Below, piece after piece: positions 17,730-25,729 of a stretch of DNA of 46,507 bases. The first letter of the stretch is position 1; every line of letters begins with the position of its first letter. A model generated the notes under the pieces. It saw only the letters and a program-made list of their open reading frames with translations, was not told the origin of the DNA and made no database searches. The DNA is from Anabaena sp. UHCC 0187 (lineage in GTDB: Bacteria; Cyanobacteriota; Cyanobacteriia; Cyanobacteriales; Nostocaceae): NCBI RefSeq assembly GCF_009712035.1, contig NZ_VILB01000033.1:1-46507 (forward strand), read 5' to 3'. A program made the translations under genes and the position numbers.

Positions 17730-18749
17730 TCACTCCTGATTATTTAACATTCCTGTCAACAATTCCGACATTTCCCATAAATCTTTATTGCGGTTATCAT
17801 CATAAATCATCAACGTTCTGGGGTCAGCATGACGGCTCAACTTCTGCACCTTTCTAATATTCCCATCAGTCGCATCAAGCGCCGCCGTAATCGCCGAATG
17901 CCTGACCCTATGCGGTGACATAGGTTTCTTCACCCCCACCGCCTTAAAACTCGCCGACACAATTTTATAGATCCCATCCGCCGTCAATCTATGCCCAGAA
18001 TTATGAAAATCCAACGCCGTAAAAATCGGTAAATTCTCCTGCACATCCCCCCTAGCTATCAACCATTGGGCAATGGCAATGCCCACATCCTTAGACATAT
18101 CCAAATACTCTTCATTCGTTCCCTGACCCTTGCCCAAAATCCGCAACTTGCGACCATAAAAATCAAAATCGCCCACATTTAACTGACATATTTCCTGGCG
18201 ACGCAACGCTAAACCCCAAAGCACCATAAAAATTGCATAATTGCGCTTACCAATCAACGTTTCTCTATCAAACTGCTGAATCACCTTGGCTATCGTCTTA
18301 GTATCAACACCCCGCGTATCCCGATACGCCTTCACCTTTTCCCCCTCCACATCTTCCAGGGAATAGTTGCATACCCCCAACTTCCGCCCCATCTTCGCCA
18401 AGGACTTAATCGCCGCCAACCGCCGATTAATCGTCGCCTCCCGCACCCCAGATTTAATCAACATCGCCTTATATTTCAGCACCACCATCACTGCTTGCTC
18501 CCGCTGCAAGTGCAGAAACTCCAGCACACTATCAGTAGATGGCAACAAGCCCGTCATCTTCGTAAAAAAATCCCGAATATCCTTCTCATACGCCCGTTTG
18601 GTATTGGGATTGCGCTTATCTGCCAACAACTGTGCCAACACATCCGGGTCTTGGTCTAACTGCGCGTCAAAATACCGAGTGATCTTGGCATCCAAACACG
18701 CTTCCAACTCAGTCTTGACAATTTCTCCCACCCGTGGTTGATTAGCCAT
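17730..18749 (-). CDS. Tyrosine recombinase/integrase
   Basis: A 339-residue XerC/D-like recombinase. The N-terminal SAM-like core-binding domain spans about 35-130. The catalytic domain shows R183 or R184 (ALRRQEIC), K207 (LGKGQG), H280xxR283 (SPHRVRH), H307 (LSRHADP) and the nucleophile Y316 (LMIYDDN). It is full length and could resolve plasmid dimers or insert or excise DNA. It lies between two truncated PIN toxin genes. Its GC-richer, CCG-heavy codon use contrasts with the AT-rich neighbours, which may indicate separate origin. Confidence 0.85.
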   Translation of the reverse strand: MANQPRVGEIVKTELEACLDAKITRYFDAQLDQDPDVLAQLLADKRNPNTKRAYEKDIRDFFTKMTGLLPSTDSVLEFLHLQREQAVMVVLKYKAMLIKSGVREATINRRLAAIKSLAKMGRKLGVCNYSLEDVEGEKVKAYRDTRGVDTKTIAKVIQQFDRETLIGKRNYAIFMVLWGLALRRQEICQLNVGDFDFYGRKLRILGKGQGTNEEYLDMSKDVGIAIAQWLIARGDVQENLPIFTALDFHNSGHRLTADGIYKIVSASFKAVGVKKPMSPHRVRHSAITAALDATDGNIRKVQKLSRHADPRTLMIYDDNRNKDLWEMSELLTGMLNNQE

Positions 18750-18919
18750 TTTTCCTCACTGGTTCGTTCGTGATAATGTACGTTTTCAATAACGACTATC
18801 ATAAAACATAAAGTAATAACATTCCCGAATTAACTAAATACTCCTTACGGAAGTTGTCAGGTGTCATTTGTCTATGCTATATCTGTATTTACCTGTTTTG
18901 ATATCGAAGCTGATATCAG

Positions 18920-19057
18920 TTACCATATTTCTGTAAACTTGTTTTCCAATCTGTCAAAACCTTGGCAGAGGTTATAGTGCTGTTGTAGCCATCCCCACTC
19001 GTTGAGCCAGCAAAAATCAATCAGTGCTGTTGCGTCGAGAATTGTGCCATTAAGCAA
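18920..19057 (-). pseudogene. Truncated PIN-like toxin downstream of the XRE-ImmA gene
   Basis: A frame of 45 residues overlaps the last codons of the XRE-ImmA/IrrE gene. It reads LLNGTILDATALIDFCWLN then EWGWLQQHYN, resembling the first strand and helix of PIN-like toxins with the conserved Asp in LDATALID. The probable start is TTG at 19057, coupled to the upstream stop. It ends at TAA at 18920, well short of a 150-residue toxin. The rest of the 300-bp gap towards the recombinase shows no gene. Confidence 0.55.
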
Positions 19058-20153
19058 CTGCATAAACTTCATTCTCTTGATGACGCACCCACAGTTTTTC
19101 CACAGTTAAATTGAGCAGTTCTGCGGCTTTGATTGCGGAAATCTTGTCCAATTTTAAGCACTGCCAAATTAGAAATTCATAACGTTCATTTTCTGGATAT
19201 TCTGCTGCTGCTAGGGCTGGGGGTAATTCCATTGAGTTTTGCAAAGATTCACCATTATGTTGCTTTTTATAAATTGCACAAATTTTGGCTTTCTCTTTGG
19301 CCAAGTCAATGATTCCCATTGCTGCTAAACGATTCAAGATGACTAGGTAACTTACCCGAAAATGCCGTTTGAGTTTGACAATATCTTGGGTAAGTGCATA
19401 CATCCGTTCAAATTCAGCTTGGGGAACCAGTAGATGACTGGCAAAGTAATCAGCTACCTGTTCGCGGGCTTTTTCTTCAGATGAGGTTTCTGACTCAACT
19501 AAGGTGTCTTGGTACTCTACGCGGTGAAAGATGAGGTGTCCAATTTCATGGGCGAGGGTAAACAATTGACGTTCAATGGTGATGTTATGGGTGTTGACTA
19601 AGACAAATGCACCTTCAATGTCACTGCAAGCACTCAGACCAAAGAAACCTTTGATGGGAATGGGTTGACGTAAAACTTTTAAGCCGATTTCTTCTACTGA
19701 TTGAAATAAGTTGGCAATGGGGGCATCTCCCAAGCCCAGGCGATGGCGAAATAAAGCTGCTATTGCCTGAATGCGCTTTTCGTTGCCTTCTACTTGGTGG
19801 CAAGGTGTACTTTCTGGGGTGTAGGTCGGTAAGCCAACGGCTTGTTCTAGGGCGTTATAAGTTGGCAGCATTCGTAATACTTGGGCTGCAAACTGGGGGT
19901 TTTTGTCAAAGGAGGCATGGGCGCGAAACCGGAAGTTGGGCAGTCCTCCGCTGGGGGGACGTAGCAGGTCATCAAGTGTCACGCCGAAAACACGAGCCAG
20001 GGCGGAGAGGATTTTGCTGTCTGGTAAGGTTTTGGCGTTTTCGTAGTTGTTGATGCTCTGGCGAGTTACAGAGGCTTGTTCTGCAAGTTGCTCTTGAGAC
20101 AAGCCTAGACTTTTACGGTAGCGGAGCAGGTTGGCTGCAATAATTTCTTTCAT
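19050..20153 (-). CDS. XRE regulator with ImmA/IrrE metallopeptidase domain
   Basis: A 367-residue two-domain protein. Residues 1-60 form an XRE helix-turn-helix (LGLSQEQLAEQASVTRQSIN). Residues about 140-270 form a COG2856 zinc peptidase with TLAHEIGHLIFHR, the HExxH motif (near 200), and a downstream EQVADYFASHLLVP helix. Proteins of this type control mobile elements or toxin genes, sometimes by cleaving a repressor. The next frame downstream overlaps it and looks like a PIN toxin remnant, so this may be the antitoxin of a degraded toxin-antitoxin pair. Confidence 0.8.
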   Translation of the reverse strand: MKEIIAANLLRYRKSLGLSQEQLAEQASVTRQSINNYENAKTLPDSKILSALARVFGVTLDDLLRPPSGGLPNFRFRAHASFDKNPQFAAQVLRMLPTYNALEQAVGLPTYTPESTPCHQVEGNEKRIQAIAALFRHRLGLGDAPIANLFQSVEEIGLKVLRQPIPIKGFFGLSACSDIEGAFVLVNTHNITIERQLFTLAHEIGHLIFHRVEYQDTLVESETSSEEKAREQVADYFASHLLVPQAEFERMYALTQDIVKLKRHFRVSYLVILNRLAAMGIIDLAKEKAKICAIYKKQHNGESLQNSMELPPALAAAEYPENERYEFLIWQCLKLDKISAIKAAELLNLTVEKLWVRHQENEVYAVA

Positions 20154-20403
20154 GGCTGGTTTTTAAGAGCGATGCCTGATACTGTTGGCGAATTCATAAA
20201 AAGGCGATTTTTGGAAACTTTCGTTGAGGGATTTCCACAATGGCATAAGGGTTTCCAGCGTTAAGAAATATTTCGCCAAAGGTATCCGATACCTTGAGTG
20301 ATCTGATTCCTACGGAGCGCTTCGCTATCTCTCTTAGGCTCAAGGGCGGTGTCTGGTCAGATGTCAAAGTTGTTGACCTTATTTTATCTAATTATACTAT
20401 AAA

Positions 20404-20423
20404 ATGTAAAAGATATTTTACAT
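20404..20423. promoter_or_regulatory. Inverted repeat ATGTAAAA-N4-TTTTACAT
   Basis: A perfect 8-bp inverted repeat about 250 bp upstream of the XRE-ImmA start, overlapping AT-rich promoter-like sequence (tatactataaaatg). It could be the regulator's own operator. Assigned from symmetry and location only. Confidence 0.35.
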
Positions 20424-20468
20424 CATCAGGAGAGCGATGTCTGCTTTTTCGACAGAATCGTTGGCGGT

Positions 20469-20596
20469 AAGTAGGTGAACAAAATAAAAATGAGGAGTAT
20501 TGCATTTTGCAAAATGCCTGAAACTCAATCAGAATATCGCATTGAGACAACTTTACATACCGTTACATACCTGTAAATTTTTCTGTTCACCTACTT
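20469..20596. mobile_element. Miniature inverted-repeat element, 128 bp
   Basis: A perfect 13-bp inverted repeat, AAGTAGGTGAACA at 20469 and TGTTCACCTACTT at 20584, bounds a non-coding AT-rich core. The core holds a 16-bp palindrome (gcattttgcaaaatgc, 20502-20517) and a tandem cgttacatacc. No target duplication is clear. A long stem-loop rather than a transposon is possible. Confidence 0.45.
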
Positions 20597-20651
20597 AACA
20601 GAGCCGCTACCCATTACCATGCAACTAACAAAAGATGTATTTGGCTTCTCT

Positions 20652-20755
20652 TTGTAACCGCTCAATAATCCGGGGTAAATCGTTCAATGACAAGCCTCAA
20701 ATGGCGTAAAATCGTTCCCGAATAGGTAGTCCGCCCCCATTTATTGAGCGGTTAC
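20652..20755. mobile_element. 104-bp MITE with IS66-like ends and 8-bp target duplication
   Basis: Perfect 15-bp terminal repeats begin GTAACCGCTCAATAA. The element is flanked by TTCTCTTT at 20644-20651 and again at 20756-20763, an 8-bp direct repeat. Termini starting GTAA with 8-bp duplications are the hallmark of the IS66 family. It carries no gene and is probably mobilised in trans. Confidence 0.7.
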
Positions 20756-20882
20756 TTCTCTTTCTTGTGAGAAATCTGGGATGAGCCAGGGTGGTGGAGT
20801 TCCCAGTTTTGAAAGTTAAATTGTTAACGCCACAGCCTCCTTATTTGCTCAATCTATTAATTTATCTGTTACAAGCTTGCTG

Positions 20883-21341
20883 CTATTTTTGTCTTTTAGT
20901 CAAGTTAGTTAAACGAGTAATGCTGGAGCGAATATTACCTGCTTCTTTGCGATTTCTCAGTCTTTTTTTAGCTTCTTTTAGGACTTGTTTGAACACAGTA
21001 TCTTTGTCTTTGCAGGTGATATAAAAAGCCTCTAATAAGGTTTCAATGGTTATTTTCTCTTGAGCGCAAAGTTGGTCTATTTCTTCCTTGATTGGCACTT
21101 CTACTCTGACTGGGATGCGTGGGGAAATTTCGGGAAAGCTGGCTAGTTTCTCGGCTAGTTGTTTTAGTTCTGACCCTTCATTATTAACAACGGTAGAGTT
21201 CTCTGCTATTTGAGTATCTGGAGTAATTGGCTGGGTCTGTACTAGTACATCTTGTCTTGTTGGCACTGTTGGTTGAGTAGCTCTGCGGCGGATTTCTTCT
21301 AACATATCCATGTTATTAACGTTCTCGTTTAAATTATTCAT
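20883..21341 (-). CDS. Small partner of ParA (ParB-like/centromere-binding candidate)
   Basis: A 152-residue protein 23 bp after the ParA-like gene on the same strand. The first 90 residues are polar and likely disordered. The C-terminal part contains IPVRVEVPIKEEIDQLC followed by helices and a basic end (KKRLRNRKEAGNIRSS, then LTKRQK), compatible with a ribbon-helix-helix DNA-binding fold. Small proteins in this position act as centromere-binding ParB/ParG-like partners. I see no classical ParB motif, so the role is inferred from operon structure. Confidence 0.55.
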   Translation of the reverse strand: MNNLNENVNNMDMLEEIRRRATQPTVPTRQDVLVQTQPITPDTQIAENSTVVNNEGSELKQLAEKLASFPEISPRIPVRVEVPIKEEIDQLCAQEKITIETLLEAFYITCKDKDTVFKQVLKEAKKRLRNRKEAGNIRSSITRLTNLTKRQK

Positions 21342-21364
21342 GTTCTGCCTTTTAGTAAGAATGA

Positions 21365-22216
21365 TTAAGCTGTTTCTGTGGGGATTAATTTGGCATATTT
21401 TTCTAGCAAGGCTGGTTTTAAACGTTGTGCTAAAATCTGAATCGCGTACTCAAGTGATGCTTGTCCTAAGTCTGAAGGGCTAACCCGATAATTGATAGCA
21501 TTTTTGTAGACATCTGACTCTAATATATGGGGCAACATCAATTCATCTTTTACTAACTGCCGCATAGTATCAATGCTGGATTGGGTGGCTTTTGTCGGAT
21601 GCAGTCCAGTCCAGCGAGCGCGAAATGGGACTACGCCTAGCAGTTCGCCATAGGGGAGTGCTGGTTTAAATTCTTTGATTAGTTCTAATGTCCGCAAGAG
21701 TGATTGCACTCCCTTGACGTTAGATTCTGCGGGAATTACCCACTTATCTCCTGCCCCCAAGGATGTTTGTGCTAAGTGTGATCTCTCTGGCGGTGGGTCT
21801 ACAATTGCTACGCCAAAGTTATTGATGATTGGTTGCAGGCGATTTCTGAGGATAAATAAGCTCAGTCCGCTAGATGCCAGTTTGTAATTAGCACTCTCGA
21901 GTCCATCATCGGAAGGAATCAAAAACAAGTTGGCATTGCTAATGGTGCGTTCTCCTATTTGTCCGTCTGGGACTGAGGCAATGGCATCAATAATTCTCGT
22001 TTTCTCTTCTGGCTGAGTCAAAACTTCCAGTAGGGTTGGGGTATTAGGTTCTACTTTCACTCCCAGAAAACTAGTCAAGCTTGATTGGGGATCTGCATCG
22101 ACAAACAAGACGGGAATTCCTAATTTCCCTAAATATCTCCCTAGCATCAGTGCTACTGTCGATTTCCCCTGTCCTCCTGCTAGACCCAAGCTGACAACTG
22201 TTGGCGTGTTTGACAT
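21365..22216 (-). CDS. ParA-family partition ATPase with atypical Walker A
   Basis: A 283-residue ParA-like ATPase. Walker A is GLAGGQGKST at residues 12-21, the A' motif is VLFVDADPQSSLTSFLG near 37-53, and Walker B is GVAIVDPPPE near 134-143. The usual signature lysine of the KGGxGKS motif is replaced by alanine. There is no N-terminal helix-turn-helix, as in small type Ib ParA proteins. Together with the following small gene it forms a second partition operon, in addition to ParM/ParR. An AT-rich gap of about 150 bp upstream probably holds the promoter. Confidence 0.75.
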   Translation of the reverse strand: MSNTPTVVSLGLAGGQGKSTVALMLGRYLGKLGIPVLFVDADPQSSLTSFLGVKVEPNTPTLLEVLTQPEEKTRIIDAIASVPDGQIGERTISNANLFLIPSDDGLESANYKLASSGLSLFILRNRLQPIINNFGVAIVDPPPERSHLAQTSLGAGDKWVIPAESNVKGVQSLLRTLELIKEFKPALPYGELLGVVPFRARWTGLHPTKATQSSIDTMRQLVKDELMLPHILESDVYKNAINYRVSPSDLGQASLEYAIQILAQRLKPALLEKYAKLIPTETA

Positions 22217-22368
22217 AATACGATTGTATCTAAGTACGAAAATACTTTACTATTATTAGACTACTATATTTTTATATCTTTGAACTATTCTACTTTTATA
22301 CAATTGTACAAAAGTAAATGATGGTGATTGATTTGATCACAATAAAATTTCTAATTCAAAACTCTGTT

Positions 22369-22653
22369 AATACCGGGGGTAAATGAGCAATCGTACAGAA
22401 AGTTACGCTAAGGTTGCAACCTATACTGGATAAGCATTCTGTCAATCAATATTTTTGGTAATTCTCAACGTACCAATTAACCCCAAGTTTATTTAATACA
22501 GCATTTGACAACGTAGCCATAAGGATTTCAGGCTACAAAAACTAGAGGCGTTCAAATGGTACAGTTTTATCCATGCCAATCAGGATGTTACTAGCAGTTC
22601 ATAAAGTCCTTATCGTAACTTTCTGTATGGCTGCTCATTTGACCCCAGTTATT
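22369..22653. mobile_element. Inverted-repeat element, 285 bp, no transposase
   Basis: About 39-bp imperfect inverted repeats (about 80% by eye) lie at 22369-22407 and 22614-22653. They share aaatgagca..c.tacagaaagttacg. The core has no coding potential. Its right end abuts the glycosyltransferase fragment, so the insertion or a linked deletion cut that gene. Confidence 0.55.
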
Positions 22654-22655
22654 GG

Positions 22656-22990
22656 TTTTTAAAGGTAACATTCTTTTTGGTTGGAAACACAAAACCCTAG
22701 AATTAGCCCTTTTATTTGCTAATCTCAAAATGGTTTGGGTTGCTATTGTCAATGGCAGAAACAAAAAACCCAAGTACGTTGTGACAAGAAAGACGGCTAA
22801 ACATCAATCCTATCTTCGCTATTGTCGATTACATATTGCTCTCTTAATTCTATTAATCATGGGAATTGTGCGAGTTATATCCACAGGAATAGCTCTAGAA
22901 CATAGCATATTCTTGGTAGCGGCTATTTACTGGTCAATTAGATTAGTTGATGTCATGCGTTTAGCTTTGTATCAACCTCAGACCAATTGA
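22656..22990 (+). pseudogene. Glycosyltransferase, C-terminal fragment (duplicate of the 28238-29758 gene)
   Basis: The 110-codon frame aligns without gaps to the last quarter of the intact GT2 gene in this window (both contain FGWKHKTLELALLFANLK, then KNKKPKYVVTRKTAK and AIYWSIRLVDVMRLALYQP). Similarity is about three quarters identical by eye. It contains only the last membrane helices. It starts where the 22369-22653 element ends and is in inverse orientation to the intact copy. The catalytic domain is absent, so no activity is expected. Confidence 0.85.
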
Positions 22991-23180
22991 AGAGCAAGAT
23001 GCATAAATACAATTTAACTGGAAATCCAGTTCCCCTCCTCGCTTGCACCGGAGGGGCTAGGGGTGGGGTGGAAATAAATAATATGCACCCTCACAAATAA
23101 TTGGTATCACACATAAGCTGTAAATATTGACAATTAACATCAATATTGGTCTAATTTAAATTAAATCAGGATTTCAATTC

Positions 23181-23312
23181 ATGAAAATGCAACAATCTGG
23201 TGTGACTGTTTGGTTTACTGGTTTAAGTGGTGCTGGTAAAACTACTATTTGCAAAGCAGTAGAGCAAAAGCTTCTGGGGTTTTTTGTACAAACCCTCGAA
23301 AAGGGGGAATAG
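23181..23312 (+). pseudogene. cysC: APS kinase, N-terminal fragment (duplicate of the 27573-28145 gene)
   Basis: The first 31 codons match the intact APS kinase of this window almost perfectly (MKMQQSGVTVWFTGLSGAGK, P-loop included). At 23276 an inverted-repeat element begins and the frame runs into a stop at 23310-23312. It follows the glycosyltransferase fragment in the same order as the intact pair, so both come from one duplicated segment. Confidence 0.85.
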
Positions 23313-23537
23313 CAAAAACGAGGTTTGGCATTATTACCTTCAAATCCTTGTTAGCAAAGATTTTCCCATAACCGTGTCTCAGAAACTGTACTTTCTGAGA
23401 CAGACCTTTATTATCTCTCTTTTTATGTCTCAAAATGCAATTCCCTCAAAGTCTAAGGAGTAATGAGACATATATCTGCCACTTTTCAGCCATTAAACTC
23501 TTAATCCCCTTTTTCGAGGGGTTATGCAAACAACCCC
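23276..23537. mobile_element. Inverted-repeat element, 262 bp, between the APS kinase fragment and the sulfotransferase
   Basis: Roughly 35-bp imperfect inverted repeats lie at 23276-23310 (ggggttttttgtacaaaccc) and 23503-23537. A perfect 11-bp inner inverted repeat, tgtctcagaaa/tttctgagaca, is at 23375-23402. There is no transposase. The left end interrupts the APS kinase fragment and the right end directly touches the next ATG at 23538. No target duplication was seen. Confidence 0.6.
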
Positions 23538-24131
23538 ATGTTAACAAAAATATTTTGTATTGGCTTTCACAAAACTGGCACAACATCCCTTGCTGTAGCA
23601 TTAAAGAAGCTTGGCTATAGCGTCACTGGCCCAAATGGTGTACAAGACCTGAATATTAGCCAAAACGTATTTGTCATGGCCTATGCTCTTGTAGAGCAGT
23701 ACGATGCCTTTCAAGATAACCCTTGGCCAATCATTTACAAAGAATTGGACACAAAATATCCCGGTAGTAAATTTATACTTACATTAAGAGATTCAAAGTC
23801 TTGGATTAGAAGTCAAGTGCGTCACTTCGGGGTTCAGGAAACTCCCATGAGAAAATGGATATATGGTGTTGGTTGTCCGAAGGGCAATGAAGAAATATAT
23901 GTTAACAGATTTGAAAACCACAATAAGGAAGTTCTCGCTTACTTTAAAGAACGCCCAAGTGATTTATTGATTTTAAATTTGGCAAAGGGAGATGGATGGG
24001 AGCGTCTGTGTCCCTTTTTAGAAAAAGAAATCCCAAATGAGCCGTTCCCACATGCAAACAAAGCCGAAGATCGGGAAAAAAGTAAATCAACGTCAGTCGA
24101 GCCACAATGGCAAGAATCACCTAAAATTTGA
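23538..24131 (+). CDS. Small sulfotransferase-family protein
   Basis: A 197-residue protein of the cytosolic-type sulfotransferase superfamily. The 5'-phosphosulfate loop is at the very N-terminus (IFCIGFHKTGTTSLAVALKKLG, residues 5-26). The 3'-phosphate motif is near residues 77-95 (FILTLRDSKSWIRSQ). It would transfer sulfate from PAPS. The length and N-terminus fit the short Sulfotransfer_4-like group. The start directly abuts an inverted-repeat element with no visible ribosome binding site, so expression may be impaired. It lies opposite to the main cluster, in the duplicated and scarred junction. Confidence 0.7.
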   Translation: MLTKIFCIGFHKTGTTSLAVALKKLGYSVTGPNGVQDLNISQNVFVMAYALVEQYDAFQDNPWPIIYKELDTKYPGSKFILTLRDSKSWIRSQVRHFGVQETPMRKWIYGVGCPKGNEEIYVNRFENHNKEVLAYFKERPSDLLILNLAKGDGWERLCPFLEKEIPNEPFPHANKAEDREKSKSTSVEPQWQESPKI

Positions 24132-24159
24132 ACATGATACTAAATTACCAAAGTTAGTT

Positions 24160-24504
24160 TTATTTGCAATTAAATTCACTACTGCATTGACTTCCAAGCC
24201 AATAATACAATCCAAGACAACTTAGTATAACACGTAAAAAACATGGCGGCACGCAAGCGAAAAATCCACAGATAGAGTACAAAAACTCGATCTTAACTGA
24301 CTTAACATTTGTAAAAGGCTTCATCCGCTCAGTCAATAAGTCAAACGTTTTGGGAACAGGCTCAAATGAATAGATTGTGCTATCAGGAAAGTGTTGAGTA
24401 ATTAGCTTAGCTGTTTGTCCAACATGGGCATCCACATCAAAGACAGTCTCTAAAGTTTTCGCCTTGAGAAAAAATTTGAGGTCTTGATACCAAATAAATA
24501 CCAA
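24160..24504 (-). pseudogene. FkbM-type methyltransferase, N-terminal fragment
   Basis: The first 55 residues resemble the SAM-binding start of FkbM methyltransferases: ETVFDVDAHVGQTAKLI (normally VFDVGANxGQ) followed by TIYSFEPVPKTFDLL. Beyond that (after NVKSVKIEF) the frame turns Cys/Leu-rich and unrelated. The glycine motif is already altered (DVDAHVGQ). It is a remnant of a sugar or O-methyltransferase. The remaining 158 bp to the next gene show nothing. Confidence 0.65.
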
Positions 24505-24662
24505 AAGAGATATCTTAATGAGGCTCTAACAAACCCAATTGACGCAAGCCATTTTGAAGCAGTTTGGTTAAGATAAGCTCTGGTTTTGAGTTTAATAATT
24601 TCACTTTTTACTACAGTATTTTATCATGAAATAGATTCTCTATTTGAAGATTTTATCTTCAA

Positions 24663-25649
24663 CTAAAAGTGTTTTTCTAGTAAGGAATTACACTTAACTT
24701 CACACTCTTGAAACCAGATTTCTGGATGATATTCTTGCCAAACATTTATTCTGTCTTTTCTTGGTTTTGGCATTTCACCAGAAAATTTTAATTCAAATTT
24801 TGGAATGTGGGATATGATTTTAGACAATTCCCCAACAGGGTCTTGAATCAATGCTTCATACTCAAGCACGAGATCAGCAAACTGATCGGACCATTGATGA
24901 CTCAACTGATTGAGTAGATATATCTTTTCATAGCTGTTAAGGTCATGGAGAGAAAATTGAGGAACTGACACTTCTGATAGTGCATTTAGTTCTTCATTTA
25001 ACCCTACAAAGTCAATGACTTTCTCAATTCCATCATTTAAATTGGTGCGATCGCCATTGCCAGAACGTAAGTAAAGTCCAACGAAAGAAGCATAAATATC
25101 CCTAGGATTACGTCTTAAATTCACAATTAAGGCTCCCGGAAAATTAGCTTTAATCCAAGCCAGACGAAAATCAATGCGATTAAATTGTAAAACTTTCAAT
25201 TTTTGAGGATAGGTTGAAAGTAAAAAATTGAGATAATCTTTCAACTCAGAGTGATCTTCAGTTGCAGACAAAACCATCCTTTCAATTCCAAACTTTCGCT
25301 TGAAGTATTTTGTTAAAACCTCACGCTCAAGAGATTTGTACTCATAAAAATAACCATCCTGAAGGTTATGAGACAGCCACAGTTGAGTTTTTTGATGTTC
25401 CAAATCATCTTTTTCCAACCAATCCAATACGTGATAGTTCAAAGGCTCGTAAAAAGCAATGGTATTGGCTAGGCTCGAAAACAAAGAATACAGGTAAGTT
25501 GAACCTGTTCTATAGCGAGCTGTGATGAAAATGCAATCTTTAACTATCTTTTCCCTATCTCCATCTATATTAGCTAGTGCTGGTATGTGTTTCTTTTCCT
25601 GAAGATAAGCTGACAATCCTTTGAGCTTCATTTTTGTTAAATAGACCAA
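24663..25649 (-). CDS. Sulfotransferase
   Basis: A 328-residue PAPS-dependent sulfotransferase. The phosphosulfate-binding loop is CIFITARYRTGSTYLYSLF near residues 39-57. The 3'-phosphate site is LIVNLRRNPRDIYASFVG near 174-191. It is full length for the Sulfotransfer_1/3 group and soluble. It is the last gene of the minus-strand cluster, and PAPS can be supplied by the APS kinase encoded 2 kb upstream. The probable acceptor is a hydroxyl on the cluster's product or on a glycan; the sequence does not say which. Confidence 0.8.
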   Translation of the reverse strand: MVYLTKMKLKGLSAYLQEKKHIPALANIDGDREKIVKDCIFITARYRTGSTYLYSLFSSLANTIAFYEPLNYHVLDWLEKDDLEHQKTQLWLSHNLQDGYFYEYKSLEREVLTKYFKRKFGIERMVLSATEDHSELKDYLNFLLSTYPQKLKVLQFNRIDFRLAWIKANFPGALIVNLRRNPRDIYASFVGLYLRSGNGDRTNLNDGIEKVIDFVGLNEELNALSEVSVPQFSLHDLNSYEKIYLLNQLSHQWSDQFADLVLEYEALIQDPVGELSKIISHIPKFELKFSGEMPKPRKDRINVWQEYHPEIWFQECEVKCNSLLEKHF

Positions 25650-25729
25650 ATTAATATTCTATTCAATCATACTAAATGATGATTCTGGTAAGGCAACTAT
25701 AACAGAAATACTGAATCGGTATTCTGTGT

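Noticed and set aside
20791-21024. 77-aa plus-strand frame
   Set aside because: It overlaps the end of the ParA partner gene antisense and is Leu/Cys-rich without a start signal.
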